Shown: positions 1 through 11,036 of the stretch, piece by piece
Layout: each line of letters opens with the position of its first letter
Numbering within the stretch: the first letter of the stretch is position 1
Assembly (NCBI GenBank): GCA_963922205.1
Contig: CAWUHX010000084.1
Coordinates: 806,001-870,000 of the forward strand
Length of the DNA: 64,000 nt
Source: Romanomermis culicivorax
Lineage: Eukaryota > Nematoda > Enoplea > Mermithida > Mermithidae
Reading direction: 5' to 3'
Position numbers and translations under genes: made by a program
The notes under the pieces: model-generated
What the model was told of the DNA's origin: nothing
The model's input: only the letters and a program-made list of their open reading frames with translations
Databases searched by the model: none

Positions 1-343
1 GTCGTCTGAAAATTTAAAGTGATTGGGATTTGTAAGGGCTTTGAAATTGAAGAATATAATTGAAAATACAAAAAATGACAAACTATTCATAATGCTCATA
101 AATTGAAGTAAAAGCGTTGAAAATTATTTTTTCAAACGCAATATTCAGATATCTCAGCTATGGCCCTGGACATGAACTCAAATCAGATTAGCACGACCAT
201 TTCTTTATTATGGCATACGTCTAATGAGGCTTCGTCCTCGTTCAATTTCGTCAGTTCTTCGTTCAAATTTGGGATCATTTTTGATAGATGTTGCTGATCT
301 TGAATCATTACCTTGAAAATTCCACAGTGACCTGTTAGCATAC

Positions 344-444
344 CTCTTTATAGCTACTTTTTCACTAGTTTCCGAATTCAAAGCCAACATGACTTCGCCA
401 AACGTTCCGTCGCCCAAAACTCGTAGAATTGAATACTTATTCAT
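344..444 (-). CDS. First exon of a MAK/ICK-like (RCK family) protein kinase, partial
   Basis: The exon encodes the start of a protein kinase N-lobe. The first residues read MNKYSILRVLGDGTFGEV, which is a glycine-rich ATP loop (GDGTFGEV), followed by the VAIKR motif with the ATP-binding lysine of strand beta-3. The spacing and the very short leader before the loop fit MAK/ICK/MOK kinases (DYF-5 in nematodes), which act at cilia; this family assignment is an inference from ~33 residues. The minus-strand reading frame continues only into non-kinase sequence after a GTATGC donor, so the exon most likely ends at 344. A TTTTCAG acceptor on the minus strand ends at positions 6-7 of the window, so the next exon would begin at about position 5 and run out of the window in a compatible phase (AG|A, Arg). 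A general CMGC kinase is the alternative. Confidence 0.6.
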
Positions 445-1339
445 TTTTGGAGTCTATTTTTTCATATAAATAAAAACATTATTCGTCGCAAAAATTAAAA
501 TTTATCGCTTAATTGGAGAAATGGAACAAATTCTTGTAGCTGTCGCATTGAGCAAAATAAAAAGGTATCGTCGTTAGAATGTACCACAACGGAACAGCTT
601 GGTTTTGTTGCCATAGTGATTTTCAGTTAGAAGCTTCATGCAGTATGGAAACTGGGGGGGGGGGGTAATAAAATTGTTTAGGAAACACGTTCTCTCTCCG
701 ACTCAAATTATAGACAATTTTTCTGACATAAGATCATCAATGCACCTGTTCATAGTCCCACACTTTTTGTTTGGAATTATGCAGTACATAGCACAATCAA
801 AGGGGAATTGCTGGATGATGCATACAATTTATTTTATATATGAAATGTATTCAGCACAATTTTCTAGGAAACCACTGAATCACTTGTCCGAAAAAATGTT
901 GCATCAAAATACAGAAAGAACATTAGTTTATTCCGTACTGCGTTATGCACGATGGCATGTATTGTAAAAAACTTTCGCTTATGACGACCTGTTTTTCTGT
1001 CATAATGACGTCAAATCTGATATTTTTATCATTTCAAATGGGTATGGAACAACTCGAATTCGTGCATAGTATAACAGTATAAGTGAATAATCCACGATGT
1101 CTGTGATGTCGAATCGACTTGCAAGTGTCTCCTGCCATATTCGGAAGTGTTGCTCATGTTGCAGTTTAATTTTTCGACATGTTTTATGTTTGAGTTAAGC
1201 TGCACTTTTGTGACAGATGTTGAGCAGCCACCACAACTTGAACTTGACAGCGTAGATGAACATAGCAATGAAATATGAATTTGCGTTCTGTAAGCGTCAA
1301 CCCCTATACAACCTGAACCAGATTCACGTGACTAACTCA
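445..1339. other. Kinase 5' flank, no further gene seen
   Basis: Intergenic sequence upstream of the kinase. It contains a run of ten or more G at about 652-666. An open frame at 638-967 begins just before the G run and has no recognisable domain, so it is not called as a gene. Nothing else stands out apart from the X-box-like site. Confidence 0.5.
607..620. promoter_or_regulatory. X-box-like RFX/DAF-19 site upstream of the kinase
   Basis: GTTGCCATAGTGAT matches the degenerate 14-bp X-box consensus RYYNYYWWRRNRRY at every position and has a perfect GTTGCC half-site. It lies 163 bp upstream of the kinase start codon (minus strand), a usual distance for RFX-controlled ciliary genes in nematodes. 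The match supports the MAK/ICK reading of the kinase. A degenerate consensus of this kind will also occur by chance, roughly once per several kilobases. Confidence 0.45.
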
Positions 1340-1885
1340 TGGAAGAACATGAAAGAGAAGAACCAAAATAGAATTTTAACACGTTAGTGTGTGAAACATA
1401 AAAGAATGTGAAAAACAAATCAAAAATTAAGCCTTTGAATACACGAAAGTTACACTCTTAACATTCCGGCCCAACCCAGGTCCAGACGGACAAATAAGGT
1501 TCAAAAATAACCTTATCTTCAAACTCAAAATTCATATAAAAAGGCGGCAATGTTCTCACTATGACTTGTTTCTTTTTTTCATTTGAACCATGGAACATCG
1601 AAAACTCTCTCTTCAGGACTGAATGGTAAATCTCATTGAAACAAATACTACAGACGTTCCATATAACCTGAATTTCTCCCTCAGAACCTTTTTCGAAACC
1701 CAACTTACTCCAAACCTGAACATCAGAGAACAATTATCCTATAAGCAACCTAACATAAAGTCTGATGCAAGTATATGATTACTGTAACCACTAATCGTGT
1801 AAATTTTTAAATAATTAAACTTCTAATTATTCTTGTGTTTTACTTTTGTTCTTGTTCTACTCCCTGACAGCCCCAGGTAGTGACA
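1340..1885 (+). repeat. Left LTR-like direct repeat
   Basis: This segment matches 32912-33456 in the same orientation at roughly 90% identity by eye over about 545 bp. It has TG...CA ends and an internal TATA box (TATAAAAAGG at 1535-1544), as expected for an LTR promoter. An open frame on its minus strand (1458-1733) is repeat sequence and not a gene. Confidence 0.6.
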
Positions 1886-2820
1886 ATCTTGGCGAGGCCT
1901 GGAAAAATCACTACTTTTCGATATCAACCAATATATCACTTTAACTGGGATAACTCCCTTCAAATCAGATGAGATTCATTTTTCAAACAAAGGTGAAATT
2001 AAAGAAACTCTTTTTCTCCTCTCAACCTTGGAGAATACTGAACGTTTTTCTATCAATCGATACTCTCACTCAAGCTATCTAACTACTCTTTTTCAAATTA
2101 GTTTGCAAATCTATTCTACTCTCACTCCAAAATAAGAGCCAGACCTTTATTCCTTATGACAATAAAGCACTGAAATCTAAAACCATTCTTTCTGAACTTT
2201 GTAACGTGAAAAACCAAAACACTCCAACAATTTCAACCTCATCTTATTCTGCACCAACAACCAATCAAACGGTCATCCGAGAGTTTCAAACTATAATCAA
2301 AAAAGCAGAAATTGAATTTTTTACACATCTAACCACAGAATCTAAAAAAACCTACACGCCTAACCGTAATCTCACTGAACAGCTGGAGGAAACAGTTGCC
2401 AATTCTGTGAGAACCATCTTAAACCAATTGACGGCTGAACTTCAACAGCTAGGAACCCACCTAAATTAGAATAGCCCGAGACCCATGCTCACCAACCCTG
2501 TACTTCTAGAAAGGCCACCCCAACAATTCTCAGGTGCCTTTGGATTCCCAACCCTTGATTCTGCTTCAACCTCAGCCCAGTATGTAGACTCACAACTGTT
2601 CAGGCATCAATTAAACTCTAATGACTAATGTTGTGGTAAAGCATGTTTCAGATTCAAAACTGAAACCCAATAATAAATCAAATGACAACAATGGCCAATT
2701 CTGTGGTGGCCAACTATTAGTAAACCAGATGGTACAAGCTGTGTTGCAGGAACAACAGAGGCAACAAAACCGCCCTCCCCAACTGGGACAGCACAGAAAC
2801 CAGGGGCGGCCTCAACCATC
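1886..2820 (+). pseudogene. Gag-like remnant of the LTR element
   Basis: After the putative primer-binding site the plus strand carries a proline-, glutamine- and threonine-rich reading frame with stops. One open stretch (2206-2469) has a helical segment rich in Glu and Gln, and a second in another frame (2621 to 2820) is rich in Asn and Gln. Composition and position just inside the left LTR suggest gag, but no capsid major homology region or zinc knuckle was found. Retroelement sequence stops abruptly at 2820, where the old Polinton begins. Confidence 0.35.
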
Positions 2821-3030
2821 AGTAGTAAGGCTGGCCTGTATAGGGCATATGGTTAAGCATATCCATATCTTTCTTGCGCGCCCTATAATTTGTCATTTTT
2901 GGTCGATTTATAGGGCATATGGTAAACATATATGCTTGAGGTATTGGTCGATTTTTAAGGCATATGGTTAAGTATGCAGGTTCTAGAGTTACCGTAATAG
3001 TAGAATTATGGTAATATTTGGTCACCACGT
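2821..3030. repeat. Terminal region of old Polinton with tandem subrepeats
   Basis: It begins AGTAGTAAGG, resembling the AGTAGTACC terminus of the younger copy. The motif GGGCATATGGTTAAGCATA recurs three times (near 2838, 2918 and 2960) with TTTTTGGTCGATTT between copies, so this end contains imperfect tandem repeats, as does the younger element's inverted repeat. No inverted partner was found on the right. Confidence 0.5.
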
Positions 3031-4311
3031 AGCCTTAGCATGGCCATGTTTCTGGTAAGTTTTTGATGTTATAATACTTATGTTATGATGTATGTAAAAA
3101 AGGTATACTGTGGATATATAGATAGATAGATAGCTAATTGTAAAACGAGTTGCTTCAGTTCTATAGACTTCCATCTAATGAGGGTAAAACTGTTATGACA
3201 TGATACTTTAATATTTTGGAATGAGACAAGAAAATGGTAAATTGTACTAAGAAAACAACTCACAGTACAGATTTTTACTATCTAATTACAAAAAAGGACA
3301 TGTTTTAATGTATAGTAGAAGAAGAAGAAGAAGGAGAAGAAAGAGTAGAATTGTACAGTAAATAATTGTTATAACAAAGAGATACTCAACTTTCCTAAAT
3401 GTAACAGACAACAGGTGTCAATTCTTGTGTAATAAAATCTGCATTAAATGTAGGTAAATCACTGAGTCATTGTTTCTAGAATATTCTAGAAGGTTTAACG
3501 CATTTTTATGAAATAATTGTACAATAAGAAATGCTATAAAGATAAGGAAGAAAGAATAGTTTATGTGCATAAATATAGATTTGACCTTATGAAGAAAAGT
3601 TAGTAAGAAAAACTAAGAAACAAAAAAGAAGTGTTAATAAAGTTTGTACCTAGCAGTAAGTAAATGAAATAATGTATTTAGATTAGATATATTAATGTAT
3701 AATGAAATAATGTATATTTGTATATAATTATGTAAGTAAAATTTTTGCAAAAATTTTTAAAAACTTCATGTTTTTTATTTTTCAGGTGTTTAATTTTATT
3801 CAATTTATTTTGTATATTTTTCATGTTTTATCATATTTAATAAAAATAAAATTAAAAACAATAAAATTTTCTTTATTGCAAATTATGTTAATGGTTTTTG
3901 CTTCAGAGTTTTTTTATGGGTATTCTGCTGGAAAAGTGGAAAGGGTTACTGTAGGAGAAAAACATGTTATTATTATTATAGTGGAATAATTAGAGGAGAA
4001 TAAGATGTAGAGACCAGGTGAAAAAATCAATGCATGAAAAAGGTAGGGTGTTGTTCATATTGAGACCTGTTGTCTTTTATAGAGTTTTTCTGTAGGTTTA
4101 TAGGGTGAAAAAGTGTGAAATAATTGCCTAGAATACTGTAGAAAGGAAAACCAGCCATCTTTACTGTTGTAGTAATTAGATATAGAGATAGGTTGAAAGA
4201 CCTGGCCTAAAATCAAAGGTAATGAGAGGGTATAGTATGAACACCAAATATATAAATGTTTCTTTTTATTATAAAAAATGAGAATGTACATGATATAGAT
4301 ATGTAGTTTAG
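3031..4311. other. Tail of old Polinton, no recognisable gene
   Basis: Very AT-rich sequence downstream of the old major capsid gene. It contains a GATA run (~3119-3133), a purine (GAA/GGA)n tract at about 3317-3350 and a perfect palindromic heat-shock-type element (listed separately). Open frames at 3768-3989 and 4055-4291 show no similarity to the antisense PC4-like gene that occupies the equivalent place in the younger copy, although decay could hide it. Confidence 0.5.
3474..3491. promoter_or_regulatory. Perfect four-unit heat-shock element
   Basis: TTCTAGAATATTCTAGAA contains four alternating nGAAn/nTTCn pentamers with ideal spacing and is a perfect 18-bp palindrome. This is the binding pattern of trimeric HSF1. 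It lies inside the tail of the old Polinton, about 820 bp beyond the end of its major capsid gene. Function is inferred from the motif alone. Confidence 0.5.
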
Positions 4312-5712
4312 TTAAATACTATAATCAATAAAAGTTTCACGATTTTTATCAATCATTACAAGGGAGTCAAATTCTGCATATATAAGTGCTTCAATACTAC
4401 CATCAGGTATATCTTCTCCAAAGTTCATTTGTAGGCTGGTGGTTTCTTCACGTATGAGTTACCAAAAATTACCATCCATACTGCATAGAGTCAAATCAAA
4501 AACAAAAATTGCACTATGCATTGTAAAAGCATTTCGAGTAATTTTGTTACCCTTATTATCCGTACCAATCCCTACACCTTCAAATAATTGTACAAAAGTA
4601 TGCAAATATTTGTTTTCTTTAAAATTTAACATATAAGGAGTGGTAGGCAATGTTGTAGTACTGCTAGCTGTTTTAATCTCATTTAATCGAAAATTTTTGA
4701 AATTGAAGAGACTTGCATTGCTGATAATCACCCCTAGCAGCAGGACTGTCAACAAGTGCAGAAACATTGAGGTAAGGGACCTGTGAACAAAATGTTTAGA
4801 GGCAGGGAGTGATGACTAGCTGTTTTGCACAGACTTGTAACATGACATCATCAAATAGGGTATTTTGCAGCAGTGTTTTGTAACATACATTCAATAGCTA
4901 AATTAATATTATCTGCAACTTCAACTTTTTTAATAAATAAAGACATGCTTTTAACTACAATCTTGTATGCCTTGTTGTCAGTAAATATAAATTTCTGCAA
5001 GCAAAATATATCTCAATGTCCCTATTAATCAATTTTCAAGGTACACTGGTTCAATAGAAAGCGTACTTGCATAAATAGATCAGCATATATGAGGGCCATT
5101 AACTCAACGACAGTACTGTTTTTAAACATTCACACTCATTCCAAAGCATCCTTGTTTTTCTTTATATCAAGAACATTGTCATTTTCAAAAGTATAACCAG
5201 CAGCTGTAAAGTGTGTCGATTTAGCATTGTGACTGTAGTTTAATTCTGTTTCCAAACAAGCTCTTTAAGCCTATCTATTGCTGCTAAAAAAGTGTTTAAA
5301 CATAAAAACATGGTAGCATACATACATATAATTATTATAAAACTTACCTGTCAGATATTAATTTTCCATTTAAATAAATTTTCATCTGTTTAAAAAATGT
5401 TTTGCTGATCAGATTAATTTGTGCTACAACATTACCAGTAGGATTGTTGTTGGCATCCGATGTTGAATTGCAAGCACTACCATTGCCCTTTGTAATTCAA
5501 ATAGTAAAATATATATAATTTTTCGATAAATCTAGCATATATGAATCAGGTGAAACAACAAATTCGTATGGTCCCTCATTAGTACAAGGATTTTGGAGCT
5601 GAATTTTCAACAAAAAACTTCTACAAATAGCTACCTGTGTTGGAGGTATAATAAATAAATCGAATTCAGTTTAAATATAAGGAGACAATGCAGCATCAAT
5701 GAATTTACTCAT
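4312..5712 (-). pseudogene. Old Polinton major capsid protein, decayed
   Basis: The minus strand carries a frame-disrupted homologue of the younger copy's major capsid protein (22355-23743). Shared landmarks are the N-terminal PPTQVAI, QLQNPCTNEGPYEF and YMLDLSKNY, and the C-terminal QLFEGVGI, FVFDL, YAEFDSL and a final DYSI. The family forms the double-jelly-roll hexon-like shell. Start codon at 5712 and stop at 4312 align with the younger gene. Stops (one soon after the start) and frameshifts through the middle make it non-functional. An intron equivalent to that in the younger copy is visible around 5.35 kb. Confidence 0.75.
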
Positions 5713-5769
5713 TTCGATTAGATATCCTTGAAACTGACTACTCTATGTAGAGTCTTTTTTAAGAATGAG

Positions 5770-6175
5770 GAATGTCATTTTAGATGTTTATATTTATGTT
5801 CTTTTTGATGATGTTGATGACCAATATTCAACTTTTTATTGCTCTTTATATGTACGGTAGAATTTATATGTTTATGCTTCCCTAGACCTTTTCCTTTCTG
5901 AGTGTGATCACCCATCTCATGTAATAAGTTGCTTGCTGCACTTCATCTATGATCTATAACACTTTCTTTAAAAGAATGTCCTTCTGCCACATTGCCTGCA
6001 ATTTTAGAACCTGTAGCAAGTGCGTGTTTTACTGCAGATTTCAACCAAGGCATAGCTAGACACCATAAACTCTTGAAAAAATTACCTAACCCTGCTCCTT
6101 GGTGTCTATAGTAAAAAGAGTATGCTGCTCTAAAATCTTCCAATGGGCAACCTAGTTGGAATTGATTATCTCATA
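5770..6175 (-). pseudogene. Old Polinton small basic virion-like protein, decayed
   Basis: Homologue of the younger copy's 21885-22352 gene. The shared core is GAGLGNFFKSLW followed by a basic helical stretch with TGSKIAGNVAEG, aligning with GAGLGSFFKSLF and TGSRIAADLADG. The clearest open part is 5943-6143; a stop follows and the lysine- and histidine-rich C-terminus continues to about 5770. It lies between penton and major capsid genes, as in the younger copy. The role is unknown, but the position and charge suggest a minor virion component. Confidence 0.65.
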
Positions 6176-6359
6176 TGCTATGATGATAAATCTTGACCCA
6201 GTAATCGACAGTTTAGGGAACATATACTGTATGCATATTTTGCTTGGTGAATCAAAATAAATAAATAAATTAAGAGCATTTTTGAAAATGCAACATGAGG
6301 ACAACATGTCCAAGTGCAAATGAATGAGTAAACAATTGTGAAAATTCAATACTATTATA

Positions 6360-7290
6360 GGAATGAAGGGCTACATTGCCGGAAATGTAATTTACCTATA
6401 ACATTTCCAAATTGAAATGCTATAAATTCATTCATACTGTTTTTTATATTAAGTTCAAGTACAGTAGTTTTTTTCAATTAAATGGGTATATAATGAGGTG
6501 TTTCATATGACCAACTTACAATATCTTTGTATTTTCCTTGCACATTCACTATACCTCAAAGTGGTGCTAAACTATTTCAAACAATTTGATCCTCAATAAT
6601 ATTACAGTAAACATAAATACTCTGTAAATCATTCAAATTTGGTGGTTGAATCCCTAACATATATGAATGTTTATTTCCTGGATCAGTAAGAAAAACAGAC
6701 TTGGATGATGGAATATGTGTTAGAATTTTGTTGCTTGTCTCCAACAGTATATAGGTTAATATTGACACTTATATTTAGAAAGTCATCAGCAGTTGCATCA
6801 GAAGCAGTGTTAGTAGCACTAAAACGTGGAATCTCCTTTAAATGGTTACTTAGATCGATTCGGCACAAATTTGTACCACTTTTTATTTTTAAATTAACCA
6901 ATCCTCATCCATGTTTGTCATATGAAAACATGATTTCATTGTATGTTCCAGCAATTGCACCTATAATTTTTGCATTCAATTCATCAATTAAATCAGCTAC
7001 ATTAAAGTTATGTTTTTCAAAAACTATAACTTTAATTTCTTTAACAGGTTCAACTTTATTTCCAATACCATCCGTAATTAATGTTATTACATTATCTCCA
7101 TCATAGTTGGAAATTTTGGCCCAGCTATTGGGTTATATTATTTCACTTAACCCACCTCCCAATTGCCATCTAGCTTCAAATGGTATGGTAGATGGGCTGA
7201 AAAATCTGTGGGTATGTTTACATATTTGCTATTACTTGATAAAGTGATATAAAATCGATTGTCAAAGGTTTATCCTTATTTATAGTGTTA
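6360..7290 (-). pseudogene. Old Polinton penton-like minor capsid protein, decayed
   Basis: Minus-strand remnant aligning along its whole length with the younger copy's 21078-21883. Landmarks are LKLDGNWEVGLSEIIYP near the N-terminus, a central SIYVYCNIIEDQIVG, and a C-terminal YETPHYIPI with FGNVIGKLHFR. Reading frame breaks at several points. The protein family is the single-jelly-roll penton base of Polinton capsids. Its central glutamine (IEDQIVG) is intact at the place where the younger gene has a stop codon. Confidence 0.7.
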
Positions 7291-7799
7291 GTTGTTGTTG
7301 ATATTGTCTTGAAAGAATTTCGAGAAGGTAGCAGTCCTGGTACAGGGTGAAGTAATAAATATCCTATACAAGTGCACAATCAACCAATCCGCAATTGTGT
7401 ATTTATATTGTAGAGAGATAAATTTATTAAAGCTGTAATCACTACAATGTATATTAGTATGACTTGGCTAAAGAAGACCTTTTCGTTTCTAGGTAGACAT
7501 TTTCCAAAAAACTCCTCAACACTGATACGAGATATTTCTAAACTCGTGCTATTACCACTATCCACTTCAAAATAAAAATTTTTATTTAACAACTAGCTAA
7601 TTAATTAGAAATTTATAAAAATGGGGAGCTAGTAAAGTAACCAAAAAAGTTAAACAGAAATCCATGAAGAAGGTGGAGTTAACTTTTACAAATGCATACA
7701 TAATTTATTTCACAATCAACCTTTTACAGAAAAATTACAATGAAAAAACTTGCAAACTAATTTATCATTATATGCAAAATTTGTATTATTGAAACTTTA

Positions 7800-8152
7800 A
7801 AACATTTCATACATAGGGACATGTTGCACTTTATAATACAAAAAATACAAAGTATATATACGCCAAACTCTACCATATAAGTTTTGTAGGTGTTCTACAT
7901 TTACATGTATTACTGTAGGATTCTCATTAATATAGTTTATGAAAGCAGGGATAATTGGTGGTAAACCATATGAATCAAAATAATATACAGAGTTATCATT
8001 ATCAAATCACATGGTGATCCAATGACAAAAGATGTATCAGTGTTTGCAATTAGAGAGACAGGTCTTCTAACTATCTCCAGTAATGTATGGCAAGCAAAAA
8101 CTCTAAGAAAATTTTTTGATAAAATTGCATCTTGTTGAACATAGTATGTCAA
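7800..8152 (-). pseudogene. Old Polinton adenain-like protease, decayed and without catalytic Cys
   Basis: The N-terminal half (from 8152) matches the younger protease: a VFA motif, IANTD, then after a frameshift YYFDSYGLPP, which carries the acidic triad residue. The C-terminal half ends in LYFLYY as in the younger copy, but the segment that should read S-x-CG-VYC is VWRIYTLYFL, so the nucleophile is gone. It sits between integrase and penton remnants. Confidence 0.65.
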
Positions 8153-8199
8153 TTAATCATCATTCTGTATCTCCTCGACAAAATTCCAGGTGTTGAATT

Positions 8200-9010
8200 T
8201 CTCTTTGAATCAATTTTGAGATCTTTTCAATTTTGCATTCTTTGATATCAGGGTTAAATGAATTTTCTGTAGCTCTTTTTCATAAAAATGTCTTTCTATA
8301 CCATTGCCTTCCAAATCCTGAATGCTGTAAAGTACATGGTTTCTAGTCTTCACAATTTTTTTACCCGAAAAACTTCCTCACTCCTGAGGTAAACAATGTT
8401 TGTTGAACACGCCTCTATGCTTACTAATTTGTATATAATCCCCTATATTAATTTTAGGTTTTCTAGTGTATGCATAATTGGGGTAAAGTCTCTGCCATTT
8501 AATTTTTTCGTTAGAATAATTCACATTAATGGATTTTTCATCAATTGATCTATGAATAGAATGATTATAGTTCAAAACAAATGTCGGTAAAATATCAATC
8601 CATTTATAAGTGGTAAATTCTGTAAAATATTTAAACAATTTAGTTTTTAAGGTTCTATTAAATCATTTCACTATTGAACATTTTATATCTTCATTCTGAG
8701 AAGTAAAAAAATTTATATCACTAGCTCTTAATAATTTTTGGGAATCTTTGGTGACAAATTCTTTTCCTTTATCACTGCACACAAGCATCACATACATTCT
8801 TTGCATATTTTGATTTTAATTGTTCAACCCATGCATATTTACTTAATACATCTATCTTTAACATTTTTACCTGCAATTGTTTTAAACTGTTTTCTAGCCT
8901 CAACATATAATTTTTCAATACTAGTAAAAGCTGTAGGATTTCTGGGTAAATTTTTGTACAATTTCGAAAGTAATTTATCCACCATTCTAGTACAAGGGGG
9001 CATACCATCT
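8200..9010 (-). pseudogene. Old Polinton retroviral-type integrase, decayed
   Basis: Minus-strand remnant with several frames. It retains YVEARKQFK before the core, DVLSKYAWV in the core, YKWIDILPTFVLNYN with STHRS-like IHRSI, and the C-terminal domain motif KINIGDYIQISKH. Compared with the younger integrase, the part holding the first catalytic aspartate (WEADLVDM) appears deleted between the two core pieces. A stop at 8378 and frameshifts elsewhere confirm it is dead. The chromodomain is not visible. Confidence 0.7.
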
Positions 9011-9715
9011 AAGTGTTCTAGCTTTTCTCTGTATCTTATTTTCTGTTGAGTTACCTTTACTCAAAATTGTATTGTCTTTTATATCTTCTTCATCAGTTGA
9101 AAATACACCAACACCTTTCATCAGTGATTTATTCAAGAATTTGAGACTACCGCTTGTCTGATTATCTGATTCTTCTGCAGCTGTTTGATAGGAGACCATC
9201 TGAGGTACAGTGAATAACATTCTACGTAAAGGATTTCCTATAGCTCCTAATGGTACATTATGTTTTCTCAAAGCAGTAACAAACTTATTTACTCCTAATG
9301 GTTGCATAATTCTTGAACATTTATGCCACAAATCATGTAATAAGTCAATAATATGGGATCCTTTAATTAATTTCCCATCAATCAATATTTCTCCTTGCTG
9401 ATTACTATTTATACTAGGGTTATGTCACACATGTTCCAATTATAATGATGCAGAATGTTTAAATCGTTTGAGAATTCTGCCAAGTAATTTTTTATCATTC
9501 AACCAATCTTTGTCTTTAACCTTCAAATTAACACTATCATTTTCATCATTAGTAGTATTTTGTGTATTTTGTTTCAAAATTACAGTTGCAGGTTGAGTGT
9601 TTTCATGTTCAAAAATTAAATATTGTGAAAATAATTGAGAGTACATTTTATATTGTTTTTCAGGCATCAATGTATTATCCTTTAAAATGCTCTCTAATTC
9701 ATTATGATACATGTT
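9011..9715 (-). pseudogene. Old Polinton conserved protein (homologue of 18699-19442), decayed
   Basis: Two open pieces, 9440-9712 and 8987-9385, match the N- and C-terminal parts of the younger 247-residue protein. Shared features are an N-terminal ELESILKDN...EKQYKMYSQLF segment and a C-terminal IIDLLHD, ALRKHNVPLGAIGNP. Frame is lost between the two pieces. The function is unknown; it lies just upstream of integrase in both copies. Confidence 0.65.
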
Positions 9716-9839
9716 AATCTGCTCAGCTATACCTGTCTTTTCATATGCAGAAGCAGAAGAAGGAGCCTTGGAGTTATTCAGCTTATTCAGAACCTTGTGA
9801 GATTAGGAAACGTACTTGTGAATGTCATTTTATAAAAAT

Positions 9840-10192
9840 TTCTCTGTAACAAAAGTTGCTAGTGTAGATAATGAAGCTAGTAATTGTAGAGGTAAAAATG
9901 CTCCACCACTTTGAACAATTCTTGCAGGTTTATTTCATAAATCTTTTTTCTTGTTTTTTTCTTGTCTTTTAGCTAAAGCTCTACGCAATGATTTATGTTT
10001 TGCCACTTTGTTTTTTAACTTAGAATTAATAGGAATATTACCATTCAATATGTTTAAACAAATTTCACATATACAACAGATCACATCAGGGGAAGAATGT
10101 TGAAGAAAAACAGGCCTTTGAATACAATTTGAATTTTTCAACACATTCAGCTCGTGAATATGTTTCTTCAATCTAGAATCCATACAAAACAA
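9840..10192 (-). pseudogene. Old Polinton Cys-rich small protein (homologue of 18341-18688), decayed
   Basis: The open part (10192-9935) has CCICEICLNILNGNIPI followed by a lysine/arginine-rich stretch, matching CLCEICHNLLKGNIPI in the younger copy. After a stop, another frame gives IVQSGGAFLPLQLLASL, the same hydrophobic tail as IIQSGGFLPILLPSLLAL. The younger Polinton is inserted about 200 bp upstream of this gene's start. Confidence 0.65.
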
Positions 10193-10393
10193 ACTGTACA
10201 GTAGAGAAAAATATTACAATAATGACCGAACTCCAAATAAAAATTAAAGCAATTAATGTGTTACATTAAATCAGCAGTGAAGCTTCATTTTGTATAATAA
10301 CATTCAACTCTTCACGTCTAGAAAAAGCACACAAATTATTTATATTCATAAAAAACAATTTATGATTTGTATCTAACTTTAAAAAAAGAAAAA

Positions 10394-10399
10394 AACAAT
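10394..10399. repeat. Left target site duplication AACAAT
   Basis: AACAAT directly precedes the left terminus AGTAGTACC of the younger Polinton and is repeated perfectly at 25286-25291. Six bases is the standard Polinton duplication. Confidence 0.9.
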
Positions 10400-10725
10400 A
10401 GTAGTACCTCTGGCCCCTTCAGACCGCCACCCACGCATTTTCTAAAAACTGGATGTTTACTTTTCAGCTTGCGTGCTTTGTTTCTTAGTGCATATCAAAC
10501 TGGTTCTTGTACATAAAACTCACATAGACAAACTGATAAAGTATAGCCTCTACCTCTTGCCTGTTCTAATAATAGATTTCTCGGAAAACTTCATATTTAC
10601 TTTTCAGCTGCATCAATGTGTGCTTTGTTGTTTCTTAATGCACTGTAAACTAGTTCTCCTATATAAATCTCACATAGGCAATTGATGAAATACTGACAAA
10701 GTACTTTCTTTGAAACATTCCCAGT
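10400..10725. repeat. Left terminal inverted repeat of younger Polinton
   Basis: The first ~80 bases are nearly identical to the reverse complement of the right end; identity falls inward and fades near 10725. The repeat contains two imperfect tandem units about 144 bp apart, each opening with TTTACTTTTCAGC and containing AACTGGTTCTTGTA...CTCACATAG-like sequence. Confidence 0.9.
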
Positions 10726-10978
10726 GTGCATGAAAACTAGCTTGTTACAGTGCCAATGGTAGTATCAATGCACGTAGATAAGCTGATAAAATAAAATAGT
10801 AAACAAATGTTGTTTTTCAATGACGAGATTTTTCTAGGAGATGAAGAAACTAGTTCAGCCAAATCCAAACTTTTCTACGTGTAGATAGGCCAGACAGTGT
10901 ATAAATAGAATGATAAAAAAAGAAACCCCTTTAAGTAAATTTGCTCAAGCAGACAGTTAACACATAGACAAAAAGGAC

Positions 10979-10986
10979 TATAAAAG
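10979..10986 (+). promoter_or_regulatory. TATA box for DNA polymerase gene
   Basis: TATAAAAG lies 58 bp upstream of the ATG at 11037, which would put a start site near 11010. The GTG codon at 11022 is in frame, but the ATG fits eukaryotic initiation better. Confidence 0.5.
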
Positions 10987-11036
10987 TTCTTAAACACTGC
11001 CAGAGAATCATTTTTCTCTGTGTGTCTATTTTGAAA

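Noticed and set aside
638..967. 109-residue open frame beginning at the G run
   Set aside because: No domain, no splice or promoter support, and it starts within a homopolymer run next to the kinase promoter.
2821..3030. Right-hand inverted partner of the old Polinton terminus
   Set aside because: No reverse complement of the GGGCATATGGTTAAGC block was found between 26.8 and 34 kb, so the right end is taken as lost.
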